NCBI RefSeq assembly: GCF_963662255.1
Contig: NW_026912148.1
Coordinates: 1-64,000, forward strand
Source: Cinclus cinclus
Taxonomy: Eukaryota > Chordata > Aves > Passeriformes > Cinclidae
Length of the DNA: 64,000 nt
Direction: 5' to 3'
The position numbers and the translations under genes are program-made. Below, one piece after another: positions 1 to 11,474 of the stretch; the first letter of the stretch is position 1; every line of letters begins with the position of its first letter. The notes under the pieces are model-generated. The model was given only the letters and a program-made list of their open reading frames with translations, was not told the DNA's origin and did no database searches.

Positions 1-520
1 GCATTAATGGGTCCCACTGAGGTCCAGCTGCAGCACAGGCTGCTCATGGGCTCCTTGCAGGAGGGAATTGGAGGCCAGGATTGCACAAAATCCTCACAGA
101 GACTCAGTGTGGGAAGGAAAATGCAAAGTACCTTAAAATACCTTGGTTATCTCAAAGCATTAATGAGCCCCCCCCCGTCCCCCCCCCCCCCAGTGTCTAA
201 AACAGAGCAATCAAGGGACTCCTTAAAGTAGATAATTGGAGGTCAAGATTGCACAAACCTCTCCTGGAGTCGGTATCAAAAGGGAAACACCTAGTACTTG
301 AAAAATCTGAAGTACCCTGAAGCATTAATGAGCCCCACTGAGTGTTGGTAATGACTAAGAATCTCAAGGGACTCATTAGAGCAGATAATTGAAGACCAGG
401 ATTGTAGGAAGCTCTCAGAGACTCCAAGGCAAGAGCAAAGGCCAAGGTCCTTTGAAAAACCTGCAGTCCCTGGAAGCATTCAGGAGCCCCCCAGGGCCAT
501 TCCTGACCAAGGCTCCCCAG
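1..520. repeat. Tandem repeat, ~155-bp unit, about 3.3 copies
   Basis: A unit beginning with the motif GCATTAATG recurs at 1, 157, 322 and (diverged) 476. Each unit also carries a GGGACTC..TAGAT..AATTGGAGG segment and a GATTGCACAAA segment. Spacing is 154-165 bp and the copies are clearly diverged. A poly-C tract lies at 169-190. This is seen directly; the repeat family is not identified. It borders the olfactory-receptor region. Confidence 0.7.
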
Positions 521-2526
521 GGACTCATGCCAGCAGATCCCTGAGGCCACCGGGGTGTGGGGCAGGGGAGGATGCTGAGGGCAGGACAAGGGGAGACAGT
601 GCCCAGCCTTGCTGGGGCTGTGCCAGGAGGCCCCAGTGGCTCAGGACAAGGTGTCTCCTCCCAGCCCTTGGTGGCACAGACGCTGCTGTGCCCCAGGGCA
701 CCAAGACTTGGCTTCTCCTGGGCACTGCCAGCCCTGCCAGGGCCCTTGGCCATGTCCAGCACAGCTTGTCCTGCACTGTCCCACAGCTGCTGCTGTGCCC
801 CTGCAGGCTGCACACTCCCATCTCGCTGCCCCCCTGGCTCTGCCCTGCCACTGCCCACCCTGCCCTGACTTCTGCCCAGGCTGTCTCTGCAACCCCCAAC
901 CAATGGGCTGGGGATGGGCAAGTGTTCCTTAGGGCACAGGGAGGGGACAGCTTGGCTGGGGTGACCCAAGGGCTCTCCCATTGCATGCGATGTCAAGGGC
1001 AGCAATAAACTGAGGGCAAGGAAGGGCGTCAGATGGTCTCTGAATTTTCTCTATTAATACGTTTGTCTTCCAAAGCAACCACTACATCTACTGAATTCTT
1101 GCCTCCCTGTGGTTTTCTTTGCTTCTGCATTTGGCCTTTGCTTTTTACTTCCTTGCCCTGCCCTCCCCATTAATCTCTCTTTCTGTTGACCCACAGGTTT
1201 TCAGCTTATTTTCTCCTGTTGTCTGACTGAGGAGGGCCAGTGACAGACACTTGGCTGTCACTTGATGGACAGAGAGGTTTAACCATGGTCACCTTTCCTA
1301 AGCCTTCTCTTCTGGGCACAGCCAGCAATGTCAGGGCTCTGTCAGGTGCCCAGCCCTGAGCTGGGCTCATGCCCCGCTCACAGCCACAGGGGCATCCAGG
1401 GACACGAGTCCTTCCCTGGCACACACACAGACAGTTCATTGCAGCACGGGCAGCGGCTCCCTGGGCTCTGCTGCCGCTGACAGAGCCTGGCAGGGAGCTC
1501 AGCCCTGCGGGTGTCACCCTGCCCTGCCCCTGCCCCAGGTGCCCCACAGCCGGAGGGATGGACACGGGGAGCTCTGGGCACAGGAGCTCATCCCAGCCCT
1601 GCATTCAGGAGTTCCCAGGGGACCTTACTCTCTGGAAACTCCAGGAAGAGCTGAAGGTGTTTGTGCTCCCTGGGTTTATGTCGTCGTCATCCCCACCCCC
1701 ACCCCACGCAGAGGATGCTCAGGGCTGTGTCTTGTCCTTGCACTGCAAACACAGACTCCTGACCCGGTCACTTGATGTCCCACCATGGAGGGAAGAGCAA
1801 CCTCTGTGACCTGGGCTGAGAGGCCACTGCTGGAAGCAGCGCTGCCTTTGCAAGGGCACACCTGGGGGCCACCACCCTGAACACTGCCACATTTTTCTCT
1901 TCACTGCTGGTTTCCTCTCCAGGGCACTGTGTTGGGCACATCCTTGAGAACAAATTGGGAAGAAGATTGAAGCTTTTTGGCCCTGCTCCGGGGACATGCC
2001 CTTGCACCATGGAAATGCTGTTGTAGAGCCCAACTCTGTCCCAGCAGTGCCCACAACCTGTCCTTGCCTGCAGTCTCTGGACAGTCACCCAGCAGGGCAG
2101 GGACCAAGCTGAGAGAGCCCTGAGGCCTTAAACCAGCACAGGGGCTCTGAAGGGGAGTGTGGAAGTGAAGGAAGAGGAGGTTACACAGGAGAAGCCCTGG
2201 GGCTCCCTGGCAATGCTGTTCTGCTGGGACTCTTCTCCCCCTGCTCTGCCCACAGGCACCGACCCTGCAGCTCCAGAGATGTCAGGGAGGAAAGATGTCA
2301 GGCAAACAAGACAACACAGAGTTCTTTCTGTTGTTTCAGCACACACTTACTGTACTAGAGCTCCCCATTTCTGCAGTCTCTGGGTCACACTAGAAAGGCA
2401 AATACTGAAATATTTGCCTGAACAGTCCAAGATTTTGGTGCGAGCAAGTTCTCAGAAGTGTAACACCTGTGTCAGCAGCAAAAATACGGGACACAAAGTG
2501 GGCATTAATGAGTAACTTAGTAACAG
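521..2526. other. No gene recognised; GC-rich flank of receptor pseudogene
   Basis: Open frames here are short, overlap on both strands and match no family I recognise. An AATAAA lies at 1004-1009. The C/T-rich stretch around 560-900 resembles in composition the stretch at 3960-4400 on the other side of the receptor pseudogene, so both may be flanks of duplicated olfactory-receptor units (inference). Confidence 0.4.
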
Positions 2527-3480
2527 CTATGCAGAAGAATGACAGTTCATTGCTTCTGAAAACCACTCAGTGATCATTGTCCTCAGGGTGTCCTTCAGGT
2601 CCTGGTTCCTCAGGCTGTAGCTGAGGGCGTTCAGGGCTGGAGGCAGCACTGAGTACAGAAGTGACAGTGCCAGATGCAGGGATGGGCAGAAGATGGAGGG
2701 GGGCTTCAGGTAGGCAAACATGACAGTGCTGAGGAACAGGGAGAGCACGGCCAGGTGAGGGAGGCAGGTGGAAAAGGCTTTATCCCATCCCTGCTCAGAG
2801 GGGATCCTCAGCACGGCCCTGAAGATCTGCACATAGGAGAAAACAATGAATACAGAAGAAGCAAATGCTAAACAGGTACCACCCATGAGTAGGCCAAGTT
2901 CCCTGGGGTAGAATTTGGAGCAGGAGAGCTTGAGGATCTGGGGCATTTCACAGAAGAATTGGCCCAGGGAATTGCCCCGGCACAGGGGCAGTGAAAATGG
3001 ACTGGGAGTGTGCATGAGAGCATGGAGAAAGCCACTGGCCCAGGCAGCTGCTGCCATGTGGGCACAAGCTCTGCTGCCCTGGGGGATCCCCTAGTGCAGG
3101 GGTGTGCAGATGGACACGTAGTGCTTGTAGCACACGAGGGTCAGGAGATACTACTCTGCTGTGGTAAAGAACAGCAAGCAAAAGAGCTGTACAGCACATC
3201 CTGCACAGGAGATGGGCCTGGTGCCCCAGAGGGAATTGTGCATGGCTTTGGGGACAGTGGTGCAGGTGGAGCCCAGGTCGCTGAGGGCCAGGTTGAGCAG
3301 GAAGAAGAACATGGGGGTGTGCAGGTGGTGGCCGCAGGCTACGGCGCTGATGATGAGGCCGTTGGCCAGGAGGGCAGCCAGGGAGATGCCCAGGAAGATG
3401 CAGAAGTGCAGGAGCTGCAGCTGCCACGTGTCTGCCAATGCCAGCAGGAGGAAGTGGCTGCGGGAGCTGCTGTTGGACAT
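2527..3480 (-). pseudogene. Olfactory receptor pseudogene (OR14-like)
   Basis: The minus strand keeps one frame of 318 codons from the ATG at 3478-3480 to the stop at 2527, the usual length of an intronless odorant GPCR. Visible receptor marks are the N-glycosylation site near the start (NSS), LHTPMFFFL at the TM2 border, a degenerate DRY region reading CYKHYVSIC, the TM6 block with CLPHLAVLSLF, and a TM7 end reading ALNALSYSLRNQDLK. Two in-frame TAG codons interrupt it, one just before TM3 at about 3149-3151 and one after the DRY-like motif at about 3091-3093. The Asp-Arg of the DRY motif is also lost. It would have bound odorants at the surface of olfactory neurons. The family call rests on the TM7 and LHTPMFFFL motifs; the OR14 (avian gamma-c) assignment is likely but not proven. 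Confidence 0.88.
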
Positions 3481-4858
3481 TTCTTCACTCCGGGCATTGG
3501 AGACTGTAGAAAGAAGGCAATGACAAGCTGGGACAGATTTCCCTTGGTCATTTCTGGTCTAATTTCTTGGGAATCTCACCAATATGACTTCTCTTCCTAG
3601 GGGGGATCTTGGCGCAGCTTCTTTGTTTTTGAGCTCTGGTTTGTCTTGCTGCCTCATCTTCAGCATTGCTCTCAGCCTGCACACTGGGGAGCTCAGAGGG
3701 AAAACTGGGCTCCCTGTGCCCAGGGCAGTCAGACCTGCTGGTCCCCACACAAGTGCACTTTGCTCATGGCAACTCCATTTTAGACAAATGAAATTGAAAA
3801 TGTTCTTAAACAATAAAGTGGACTTTTTAAAGTCTCCAATTTCAAAATCATTGAACCCTGGAGGCACTGATGGCAGGTGGGGACAAGAAATAGAAAGGTG
3901 TCCCTGGTGCTGAGCTCACCTGGATGTGTTTCAGGAATGCAAAGGCCAAAGCCTGAGCCCCAGTCCCTGGCAAGGCAGATCCTGTCCCTCCCTCATTGCT
4001 CAGGACTCTTCCCGGGGCCAGCAGCCATGGCCAAAGTGCTGCAGGAGTTGGCTCTGGCAGGGCCTTTCAGCTGCTGCCCATCCCTGTGCCCTCTGCAGCC
4101 CAGGCTGTCCTACGGTGCCCATGCCCTGCCCCTCTGTCCCTGCAGGCTGTCCTCAGCCCCCGGCTGCCCCACCTTGCTGGCCCCTTCCTTTGCTGCCAGC
4201 TCTGCCTCCTGCCTGCCTCTGCCTGGCCACACAAAGCCTTGGGCTGCTCCACACTCTTTCTGGGGGATTTCTTGCACCACAGCCCTGCCCTGGCAGAGAA
4301 ATTCCTTTCTCCTTGGGTCCAGTCTGGCCCTCCCCAGCGGCCCTCGGCATTAATCTTTTCTATCTCTGGCTGTTTTCTGCCATGTCAAAAGGATCCACCA
4401 TCTCTGAAACCACCCTTCAGGCACTCCCAGGGCTCTCCTCCACCATCCTCAGCCTCCACTCCACTGAGCACAGAGCTCCTTTGTCCCTGTATCGTGGTCA
4501 TGTGCTTGAGGCCTCCAAACCCCATCCCAGGAGATCTCTGGACTTTCTCCAAGATGTTGGCAAATAAACCAATTCTGCTCATAGTCTGAGAAATTCACCG
4601 CAGGACCAGGCCAGCCTGACCTGTCTATCCTGGCTACTTTTGTCTGGGAGCAATCCTTGGATATATGGAATTTGGGAGGCCAAATTCCAATTTAGGTCAT
4701 GGTCAGGAAGGACAAGAAGGCCGGTTCTTTTCCCTAGGAAGGAAGGCACAGAGCCCCAGTGCTCCAGAGACTGATGAGAGGCAGCCCTGGACATTCCATG
4801 GGCAGCCAGACCTGTCAGGTAGCCCCTGGGAGGCCAAGCCAGCCAGACCTGTTCCATG
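3481..4858. other. No gene recognised
   Basis: Upstream flank of the receptor pseudogene. Open frames are short, C/T-rich and overlap on several frames. I see no domain, transfer RNA fold or clear transposon end in this stretch. Confidence 0.4.
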
Positions 4859-5410
4859 TGTGATAATTGATAAAAGATTCGTGTCAATCATAAAAGTAGC
4901 TGGGTTTGTATAAACCAGAATACTCAGGTCTGAAATGAAGCATGGACATTAGACAGAGAAAATACATATGATTAAATAATTTTGTTTAAATCCCCCTATT
5001 ATGAATATTATGATTTTTTATTAAATTGTATCTGATACCAGTTTGTAAAACGGGGGTTTCCCACGGCCTGAAAGATATTGCAAAATCAGATTTCCTGCAT
5101 TTGTATAATCAATTGCAGCCTAAAAGATTTTGCACTACCAGATTTCCTGCCTTGGTGTAATCAATTGCAACTTAGCTGTTAAGACAAGACCCCCATGTCT
5201 ACTGTTCCTTATCTATCAAGACCACATGGCTGCTTGGCAAACTGTCCCGAGACTACAAGGAAAACCATCCTATAAAAAGGAGCTGCAAACCAAGCTGCAA
5301 ACCAGTGGGCGCTGACCCCTCACGTTCCCCAGCGCTGCTTGCTCCGTCTATACCAAATAAAGCAATCTAAATTTTGCTAAATATCGAGACTTTGTTTCTC
5401 ATTTATAATA
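4859..5410 (+). mobile_element. ERV LTR (family A, copy 1), with adjoining primer-binding site
   Basis: The element begins TGTGATAATTG and ends near CTCATTTATAATA. TATAAAA at 5271-5277 and AATAAA at 5356-5361 have LTR promoter and polyadenylation spacing. It is followed by a primer-binding-like site, so it was a 5' LTR, but internal sequence ends after about 50 bp where another LTR begins. A second copy lies on the opposite strand at 33639-34245. The family is probably class I, because the second copy has a 4-bp target duplication and this one has a tRNA-Phe-type primer site. Confidence 0.75.
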
Positions 5411-5413
5411 ATT

Positions 5414-5431
5414 TGGTGCTGAAACCTGGGA
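5414..5431 (+). promoter_or_regulatory. Retroviral primer-binding site, tRNA-Phe-like
   Basis: TGGTGCTGAAACCTGGGA lies 3-4 bases after the LTR end. It differs at two positions from the complement of the tRNA-Phe 3' end, the primer used by ERV-F-type class I elements. This is a motif match by eye. Confidence 0.55.
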
Positions 5432-5458
5432 CATCCTTGGAGCCTTGAGAGGCACTTT

Positions 5459-5908
5459 GTCCTGGTTTACAGTACAAGATACATATTCTATAACCATCTG
5501 AGAAGGGTGATCATCCTTATCTCTGTGGAAAGTATCTTCTGTTAATGGGCCTCTGAGTCCTACTGTATAACTGATGAGATTACATCATCCCATTGGGAGA
5601 TGCTCCAGCCAGGAGGATGAGCCAAGCCTTTCCTACCTAGATATAAACTGAGGTTTAGAACGCCAAAGGCAGCCTTTTTCCACTGGATTCCAGAGGAAGA
5701 ACCAGGCTTTTATCCCCATCATTGCTGGACCCTTTGGAGGAAAACTGCACCAGCACCCTGACTGACAGGGTATCAGGTTGTATTCCGACTCTGTCAGTGG
5801 TTTTATTTTTATTATTGCATGTATTTTTTTTTCCTTTTTTTCTCTTCCCTATTAAAAATTGTATTACTGACTTGAAGTCTCACTGGTTTTGCTGTTCAAA
5901 CCAGTACA
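5459..5908 (+). mobile_element. LTR (family B, ERVL-type, copy 1)
   Basis: It begins TGTCCTGGTTTACAG and ends AAACCAGTACA, so the two ends form an imperfect inverted repeat. AAACCAGGACA ends the ERVL LTRs elsewhere in this window, which suggests the same class. An inverted relative is at 60099-60503 and a diverged one at about 33235-34460. It abuts the truncated internal part of the preceding family-A element. Confidence 0.7.
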
Positions 5909-6271
5909 CACTGTGATTTCGGGGAGGCACCCCGCTCCCACGGCCCTGGTTCCTCAGTGGTTCTCAGGACCCATGGACGTACCTCACGATATAGGCTGAG
6001 CAAGGAAAAAAACTCCCCAGAAGACCACGGCAAAATCACCTGTCATTCTTGTGCACGCAGACCCAGACAGGAGCGTCGAAGCCATAAGTGACTGTCTGGT
6101 TTGGTGGAGGTGACTGTGTGCTTGCTGAATGAGATGTGGATTTTTCCATGAAGCAAGAGTGGAGTCCTTCTGACCGTGGTTCTGGTTTCCTGCGAGGGGC
6201 CCGGCTGGTGAAGGGATGAAGTGAGTGCTGCTTTTCCCATCCTAACCCAGGTAGAGGCCAGGTTCTTTTCC
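5909..6271. other. Unassigned flank of the class II provirus
   Basis: No gene is recognised. The last 50 bases (CCCATCC..CCCAGGTAGAGG type) resemble repeated sequence on the far side of the provirus at about 15410-15450, so the provirus landed in repeated host DNA. The final TTTTCC at 6266-6271 is the probable target duplication. Confidence 0.45.
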
Positions 6272-6916
6272 TGTCACTATCTGTGGGGTTTCCTGAACTG
6301 GAGATCACCCACAACAGGACATTTAGGTGGTTTAGAGTTCAAGTTTTCCCAGCTCCAGCACCGAAGAAGAATTAGGAAGCCGTTTTCTGTGGTTTCCAAG
6401 GTTGTTTATTCTTTCTTATCTAAGAAATTCTTTAACTAACAGAGGTCTGTGTAGTAGCTTGATCCAAGGCACACTCTCCATGCCCTTGGGGCAGGACGTA
6501 TCTTTTATACTATAAATTACATACCTAATGTTTACAATTACTGTCCAACACATGACACCTTTATTACACTGTCCAACTTTGTCCCAAACCAATCCAGTAA
6601 TGCCATCCTGACTCAGAAGGTGGATGACATGAAGAAGAAGAAGAAAAGACATACCATGCCCAAAGTCCTCCATCTTAGCTTTAAAGCCCCTAATATAAAC
6701 ATTTCTAAAAACTCACTTTTCTGCCTTCTAACAATCTAATTTATACTCTACTTAATTTTTGTGACTTGTAATTCTTCCTGCAATGTTGGTAATTTTTTCC
6801 AGGGACTAAAATCCAGTCCCCAGGGGTCTTGGGCACTATACCAAGCTCTCTGAGCCCCCTGCCTGGTGAGTCTCGAGGCATCCAGGGAAGCCAGAGGAAC
6901 ACTCTGGACTCCCACA
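6272..6916 (-). repeat. 3' LTR of class II provirus
   Basis: Minus-strand ends are TGTGGGAG and GTGACA. TATAAAA lies at 6503-6509 and AATAAA at 6405-6410, both read on the minus strand. The partner LTR is at 14670-15314. An 85-codon open frame occurs identically in both LTRs but shows no coding hallmarks. Confidence 0.92.
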
Positions 6917-7983
6917 TTTTTCCCCCCACTATTTGCTGTTTGCACCAAAAACTCCTCTTTTGCAACCCTGTTCATGGCTCGCTGAATGCACTGAATGTTG
7001 CACGGCAGAATGAGCAGAAGAATTACAAGTCCTACTAATATGTAAAACCCTACTCTTAAAAGTTCTTTCCACAATGGCGAAAGATTAAAAAAGTCAAACA
7101 CACCATCCAACCATGATCCACTGACTTCTCCATGTTTTGTCACACCCTCTTGCAACTGTCTTACGTTCTCATTAATTGATTTGGAATGATCTGACAAGTT
7201 CATGCGGCACATTCCTTCAAATTCTTCACACCCATGTCTGTGAGTCAGCAATAGATAATCAATTGCTGCTCTGTTTTGAAGAGTGGATATTCTCATACTG
7301 TTGACATCAGTTCAATGCAAGAGAAACAGCTTGCTCTCTTCTCTCTATGTTTTAACTTTCTTAAGATTTTCAAATCAGATGTTAACAATGAAAGTCTTCC
7401 AACGCTGCATGGACCTCCTTTGATGTTTGCAGGTATAGCAGGCCAAATTCTGTCCCCACAAATTAAAAGTGTCCCTTGTGGCAATTGCGCAGGAACTTGG
7501 AAGGATGGTTTGTCTGAAACCTTAGTATAATTACACCATGATGAAGCATTTTTATACACATCATGATTCGGAGTAACATATATTGTTTTGTTCTCTGTCA
7601 CTCCCAAAGAATTAAATTCGATAGAGAAATCCATTCTTGCTGAACCAAAAATTTACAATTCTTCTGGTTCAAAGGAGCCACAGGGAGAAATTGAACCCAT
7701 ACATGCCATCTGTCCACAGGAGTTGACACACCCTGTAACACCTTTGGAAGGATGTTCTCTGGAACTGGCCATTCTTTCACTGGCAATTCCACCAAACGTT
7801 CAAAATGGCTTTTTCGGCCTGGAGTGTGTCAAAGAAACTGTGTCTAGACCTGCTGCATAAGCTAAATTTTCCCAAACATTCTCCCTTGGCTGCATCATGG
7901 GTAAATCTGCCCCATCACTTAACACAATTGACAAAAAAATTGAACACAAAATTATCTGAATATACATTTTCATTTTCATTTCT
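6748..7983 (-). pseudogene. env: Endogenous retroviral env, alpharetrovirus-type, broken
   Basis: The frame opens near 7983 with a hydrophobic signal-peptide-like stretch, then passes through surface-subunit fragments with at least one stop and frame change near 7800. A basic furin-type site ending REKR lies near 7350. The reading frame is lost again near 7296. The transmembrane subunit (6748-7296) shows the LQNRAAIDYLLL heptad and GC..F.GMC region typical of avian leukosis-type envelopes, followed by a membrane span (about residues 85-102). The cysteine pair normally following GMC is reduced to one. Its stop lies inside the 3' LTR. This protein family fuses viral and cell membranes; this copy cannot give an intact envelope. 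Confidence 0.85.
6917..6930 (-). promoter_or_regulatory. Polypurine tract
   Basis: The minus strand reads AGTGGGGGGAAAAA immediately before the 3' LTR. This is the expected position and composition for the plus-strand DNA primer. Confidence 0.8.
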
Positions 7984-8055
7984 TGAGTTCTTTATGTGTT
8001 GCTCGAAGAGGAGTTCATGATCTTTGTCTCTGACTCTGTCTGTGAACTCGCCTCT

Positions 8056-10690
8056 TCACTTCCAGGGTTGGCATCTGCTTGCTTTTGAGCCCGATAAGGC
8101 TTCATGCATCTTGCTGGCAACCCACTTCTGTCCTCTCTCTGTGGAGACACAAGCAAAACCCTTTCCCCAAGTGATTAATTTGAAAGGCCCTTCAATTTGA
8201 CCTGTCTCCAGGTTTCTGATTAAAACCAAAGGAGTCTCCTTCAGCTTTGCCCTTGTATTGTTAGTAAAGTGTCTTATAATCGGTGGAGTTGGCTCTGAAA
8301 AAGAACCATTCAAAAAATTCAATATATATAAAGCTTTATTCAATTGCATGTGAGGCGTAGCCTCTGCCTCCCCTATTTTTTGTTTATCTAAAAGTGTTTT
8401 TAGGGTATGATGTATCTTTTCTATAATTGCCTGACCTGTGGAAGAGTGGGGAATGCCAAAGGTATGTCTGACACCCCACGTTTTTTAGAAATTTGTCCAG
8501 AACCTTTCCAATATATGTTGGACCATTATCTGTTTTGACTTCCTGCAGTACTCCTAAAGATGCAAATGCTTGTAAAAAATGTCTTCATGCATGCTGTGCT
8601 ATTTCTCCTGTATGTAGTGATGGAAAAATTGCCCCTGAAAAGATTTCAACTGGAACATGAATATTTTTCAGTTTCCCAAAAGATGGATATTTTGTAACAT
8701 CTGTTTGCCATAATTGAAGACTTTGCAGTCCTCTCAGGTTGACTGCTCCCATAGAAACTGGTGGCTGTACCATTTGACAATCTGGACAGGACTGAATAAT
8801 TTCTTTTGCCTGGCTTTTCAAAATGTGAAAGGATTCCATCAATGCTTGTGCATTTTGATGGAAAAATGCATGGCTTAATTTCGCCTGCTCAAAGATATCT
8901 GGTAAAGTTTGCAAAACTGACATGGTTAATTTATCTGCTTGTGCATTTCCTTCTGCTAAAAATCCTGGGAGTGATGAGTGTGCTCTAATGTGTGTGATGA
9001 AATATCTATGTGTTCTGCTTTCCAGCAGTGTTTTCATACATGATAAACATGAATACAGAATTTCATTGTTTGTCTCCCTCAGAAGTGATCCTTCTAATCT
9101 TTTAACTACCTTAGCTACATATGCTGAATCTGTGTTCAAATTGAGAGGCTGCTGAAACAATTCCAAAACTCTGACCATTGCTGCTAATTCTACAATCTGT
9201 GGTGAACCTTGCACTATTTTCACATCTGACTCCCATTTTCCTATAGCTGAATTTTGCCATGTAATTACTGATTTGTGAGTCTTTCCTGAACCATCAGTGA
9301 ATACTGTGATTCCATCCAATGGTTCCTCTCTTATTTTTGGTTTCTCTCTAAAACTTAATTTTGCTTTTAACATCTTGTGACTTGGATAATGAATTGTACA
9401 AACACCTGTATAATCTAACAATGCAACTGCTAAATCTTGTGATTTTTGATTTGCCCAGTCAAAGTACTGCTTTTTGAGAGGTAGATACATTATTGAAAAA
9501 TCTCTGCCTGCCATTGTCATCAACCTTGTCCTCCCTTTTATTATGATCTGAGACATCATTTCCAGGTTTGTGAGAATCGTTTTCAGGGACCCGTAAGATA
9601 AAAAAAATCCACTCTATGATTAAAAGAGGGTCTCTCTGAGACTCGTCTCATTGAAAAATCAAACCATATAGCTGTGTCTCTTCTCAAAACACCGCTAAAC
9701 AAAAAGGTAGTAAATCTACATAATGATGTGCCTGTCTTTGTTGTATGATTTCTGCAACTCTCTCCCGAGCTTTCTGTGCTTCTGGTGTGAGAGTTCTGGG
9801 AGATTTGATACTATTGTCTTCTCTCAAAAGATTGAACAAAGATGAAAGATCCTCAGTTTTGATTCCTAAAATTGGTCTCATCCATTTTATCTCTCCAAGA
9901 AATTGTTGTAGATCTTGTAAATTGTTGATTGTTGAGCTGATTTCTATTTTCTGAGGCTTTATTGTCTGCTCCATGATTTTCCATCCGATGTATTTCCAAG
10001 GTGCAATCTCTTGAATCTTTGAAGTGCTGATTTCCAGTCCAGCCTTTTGCACTTCTGTAATCACACAGTCACGAGCTTCTTGTAGCTTTTGTTGTGTCGA
10101 TGCCGCAATGAGCAAATCCATGTAATGAATGATCCTCACTTCAGGATACTTTTCCTTGCTGGAGCCAAAGCTTGCGCCATGTACCACTGGCAAATTGTTG
10201 GCGAATTCTTGAGGCCTTGTGGTTAAACCACCCAATGATATATTTTCTAAGGTTCTTCTCTGTTTAAACTTGGAACAGAGAATGCCATTCAATGAGCATC
10301 ATCTGGATGAAGTGGTATGCTAAAGAAACAATCCTTGAGATCAATGATCACAAGTGGCCAATCTCTCTGAATCATCGTGAGAGAAGGAAGTCCTTGTTGA
10401 AGTGGTCCCATTTCTTTCATGATTTCATTCAGCTTCCTGAGATCATGACACAGTCTCCATGAACCAAAAGTCTTCTTCCGAATGACAAACACTGGAAAAT
10501 TCCAGGGACTATTTGTTGGCTTGATATGTCCTTTTTGCAACTATTCTTTGACTAAACTCTTCAAAGCACTCAATTTCTTCTTCTCCAAGACCCACTGATC
10601 CACCCAAACAGGTTTATCAGTCTTCCATGTCAAATTCAGTGTTGTGAGTGCCACAGTGAGCCCCACTAAAAATCTACTTTCAGACTCACG
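8056..10690 (-). pseudogene. pol: Endogenous retroviral pol (RT, RNase H, integrase), broken
   Basis: Reverse transcriptase fragments lie at 10289-10540 and 9684-10292. The catalytic box reads HYMDLL (10116-10124 encodes YMD), so the second aspartate of YMDD is missing. RNase H and the start of integrase share one open frame (8585-9559), with FTDGSG, ELAAM, NTDSAY and a C-terminal H..AD region. The integrase zinc motif H..H..CPDC is visible, as is the first catalytic Asp (QTD). Stops then interrupt the core. The integrase C-terminal domain is at 8056-8349 (WGKGFACVSTERG..W). Several in-frame stops and frame changes show the gene is dead. Confidence 0.9.
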
Positions 10691-10692
10691 CC

Positions 10693-11091
10693 CTATTGTG
10701 CCAAAAGGTCTCTTCCCCATACTGTAAATGGCTTTTGCACAATGAAAGGATGAGTAATAGCTGGTTTTCCTCCTGGCCCTGAGATTACTATTGCATTCTC
10801 ACTTTGCAGACATACGGAGCTTCCTCCTATGCCTGTGATTCGACCCAAAGGTACTACCAAATTCCATTCTCTTGGCCAGAAAATATATGACACAAGTGTG
10901 ATGTCTGCTCCTGTATCAAGCATTCCTGTGATAACTAGTTTTTTGTCATTATGTGTCAACTCACAAGTAATAATTGGTTTGTGACCTATGTGTTTCAGCC
11001 ATGTAGTGTGAACTTCTACATGATCATTATAATAAGGATGATCTTGGCCTAATGCTGTCATAACTTGATGTTCCAGTAGGTGAGGTGGCAA
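10693..11091 (-). pseudogene. pro: Endogenous retroviral aspartic protease region
   Basis: A 132-codon open frame carries the active-site motif LDTGAD, the flap-like region GRITGIGG and the C-terminal GRDLLAQ motif (retroviral G-R-D/N). The enzyme family cleaves Gag and Gag-Pro-Pol polyproteins as a dimer. The motifs look intact, but the parent provirus cannot make the polyprotein that would deliver it. Confidence 0.85.
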
Positions 11092-11474
11092 AGCAATTGC
11101 TTTTGCTGAGTATTCTCTGGAATAGTTAATGGTGGCTGAAGAGCTCTAGCTAAAACTGTCAGATCTTCATTATACTCTGCTGAAATGACTGATAAATGAT
11201 CAGACCAAAAATACTATTTCTGTCTCTACCTATTATCAAAAAGTCTTGCCTTTTCTGAGAAGATCCTCTGACTCCTGTAGGTATCGATCTCTGCTCTCCA
11301 CTCAGGAAGCATATTATTTTGGAAGCTGCCAGGATGCATTGTGCTCTGGGTGGTAATAATTCTCGGCCACAGGGGACACCTGCAAGCGTCTTGCAGAGGG
11401 AGTCTGATTGACGTTCCCTAACAATTGTGCCGTCTGTGCTGTTGTTGTTCCCTGTGTTATTGCCATTACTTCTG

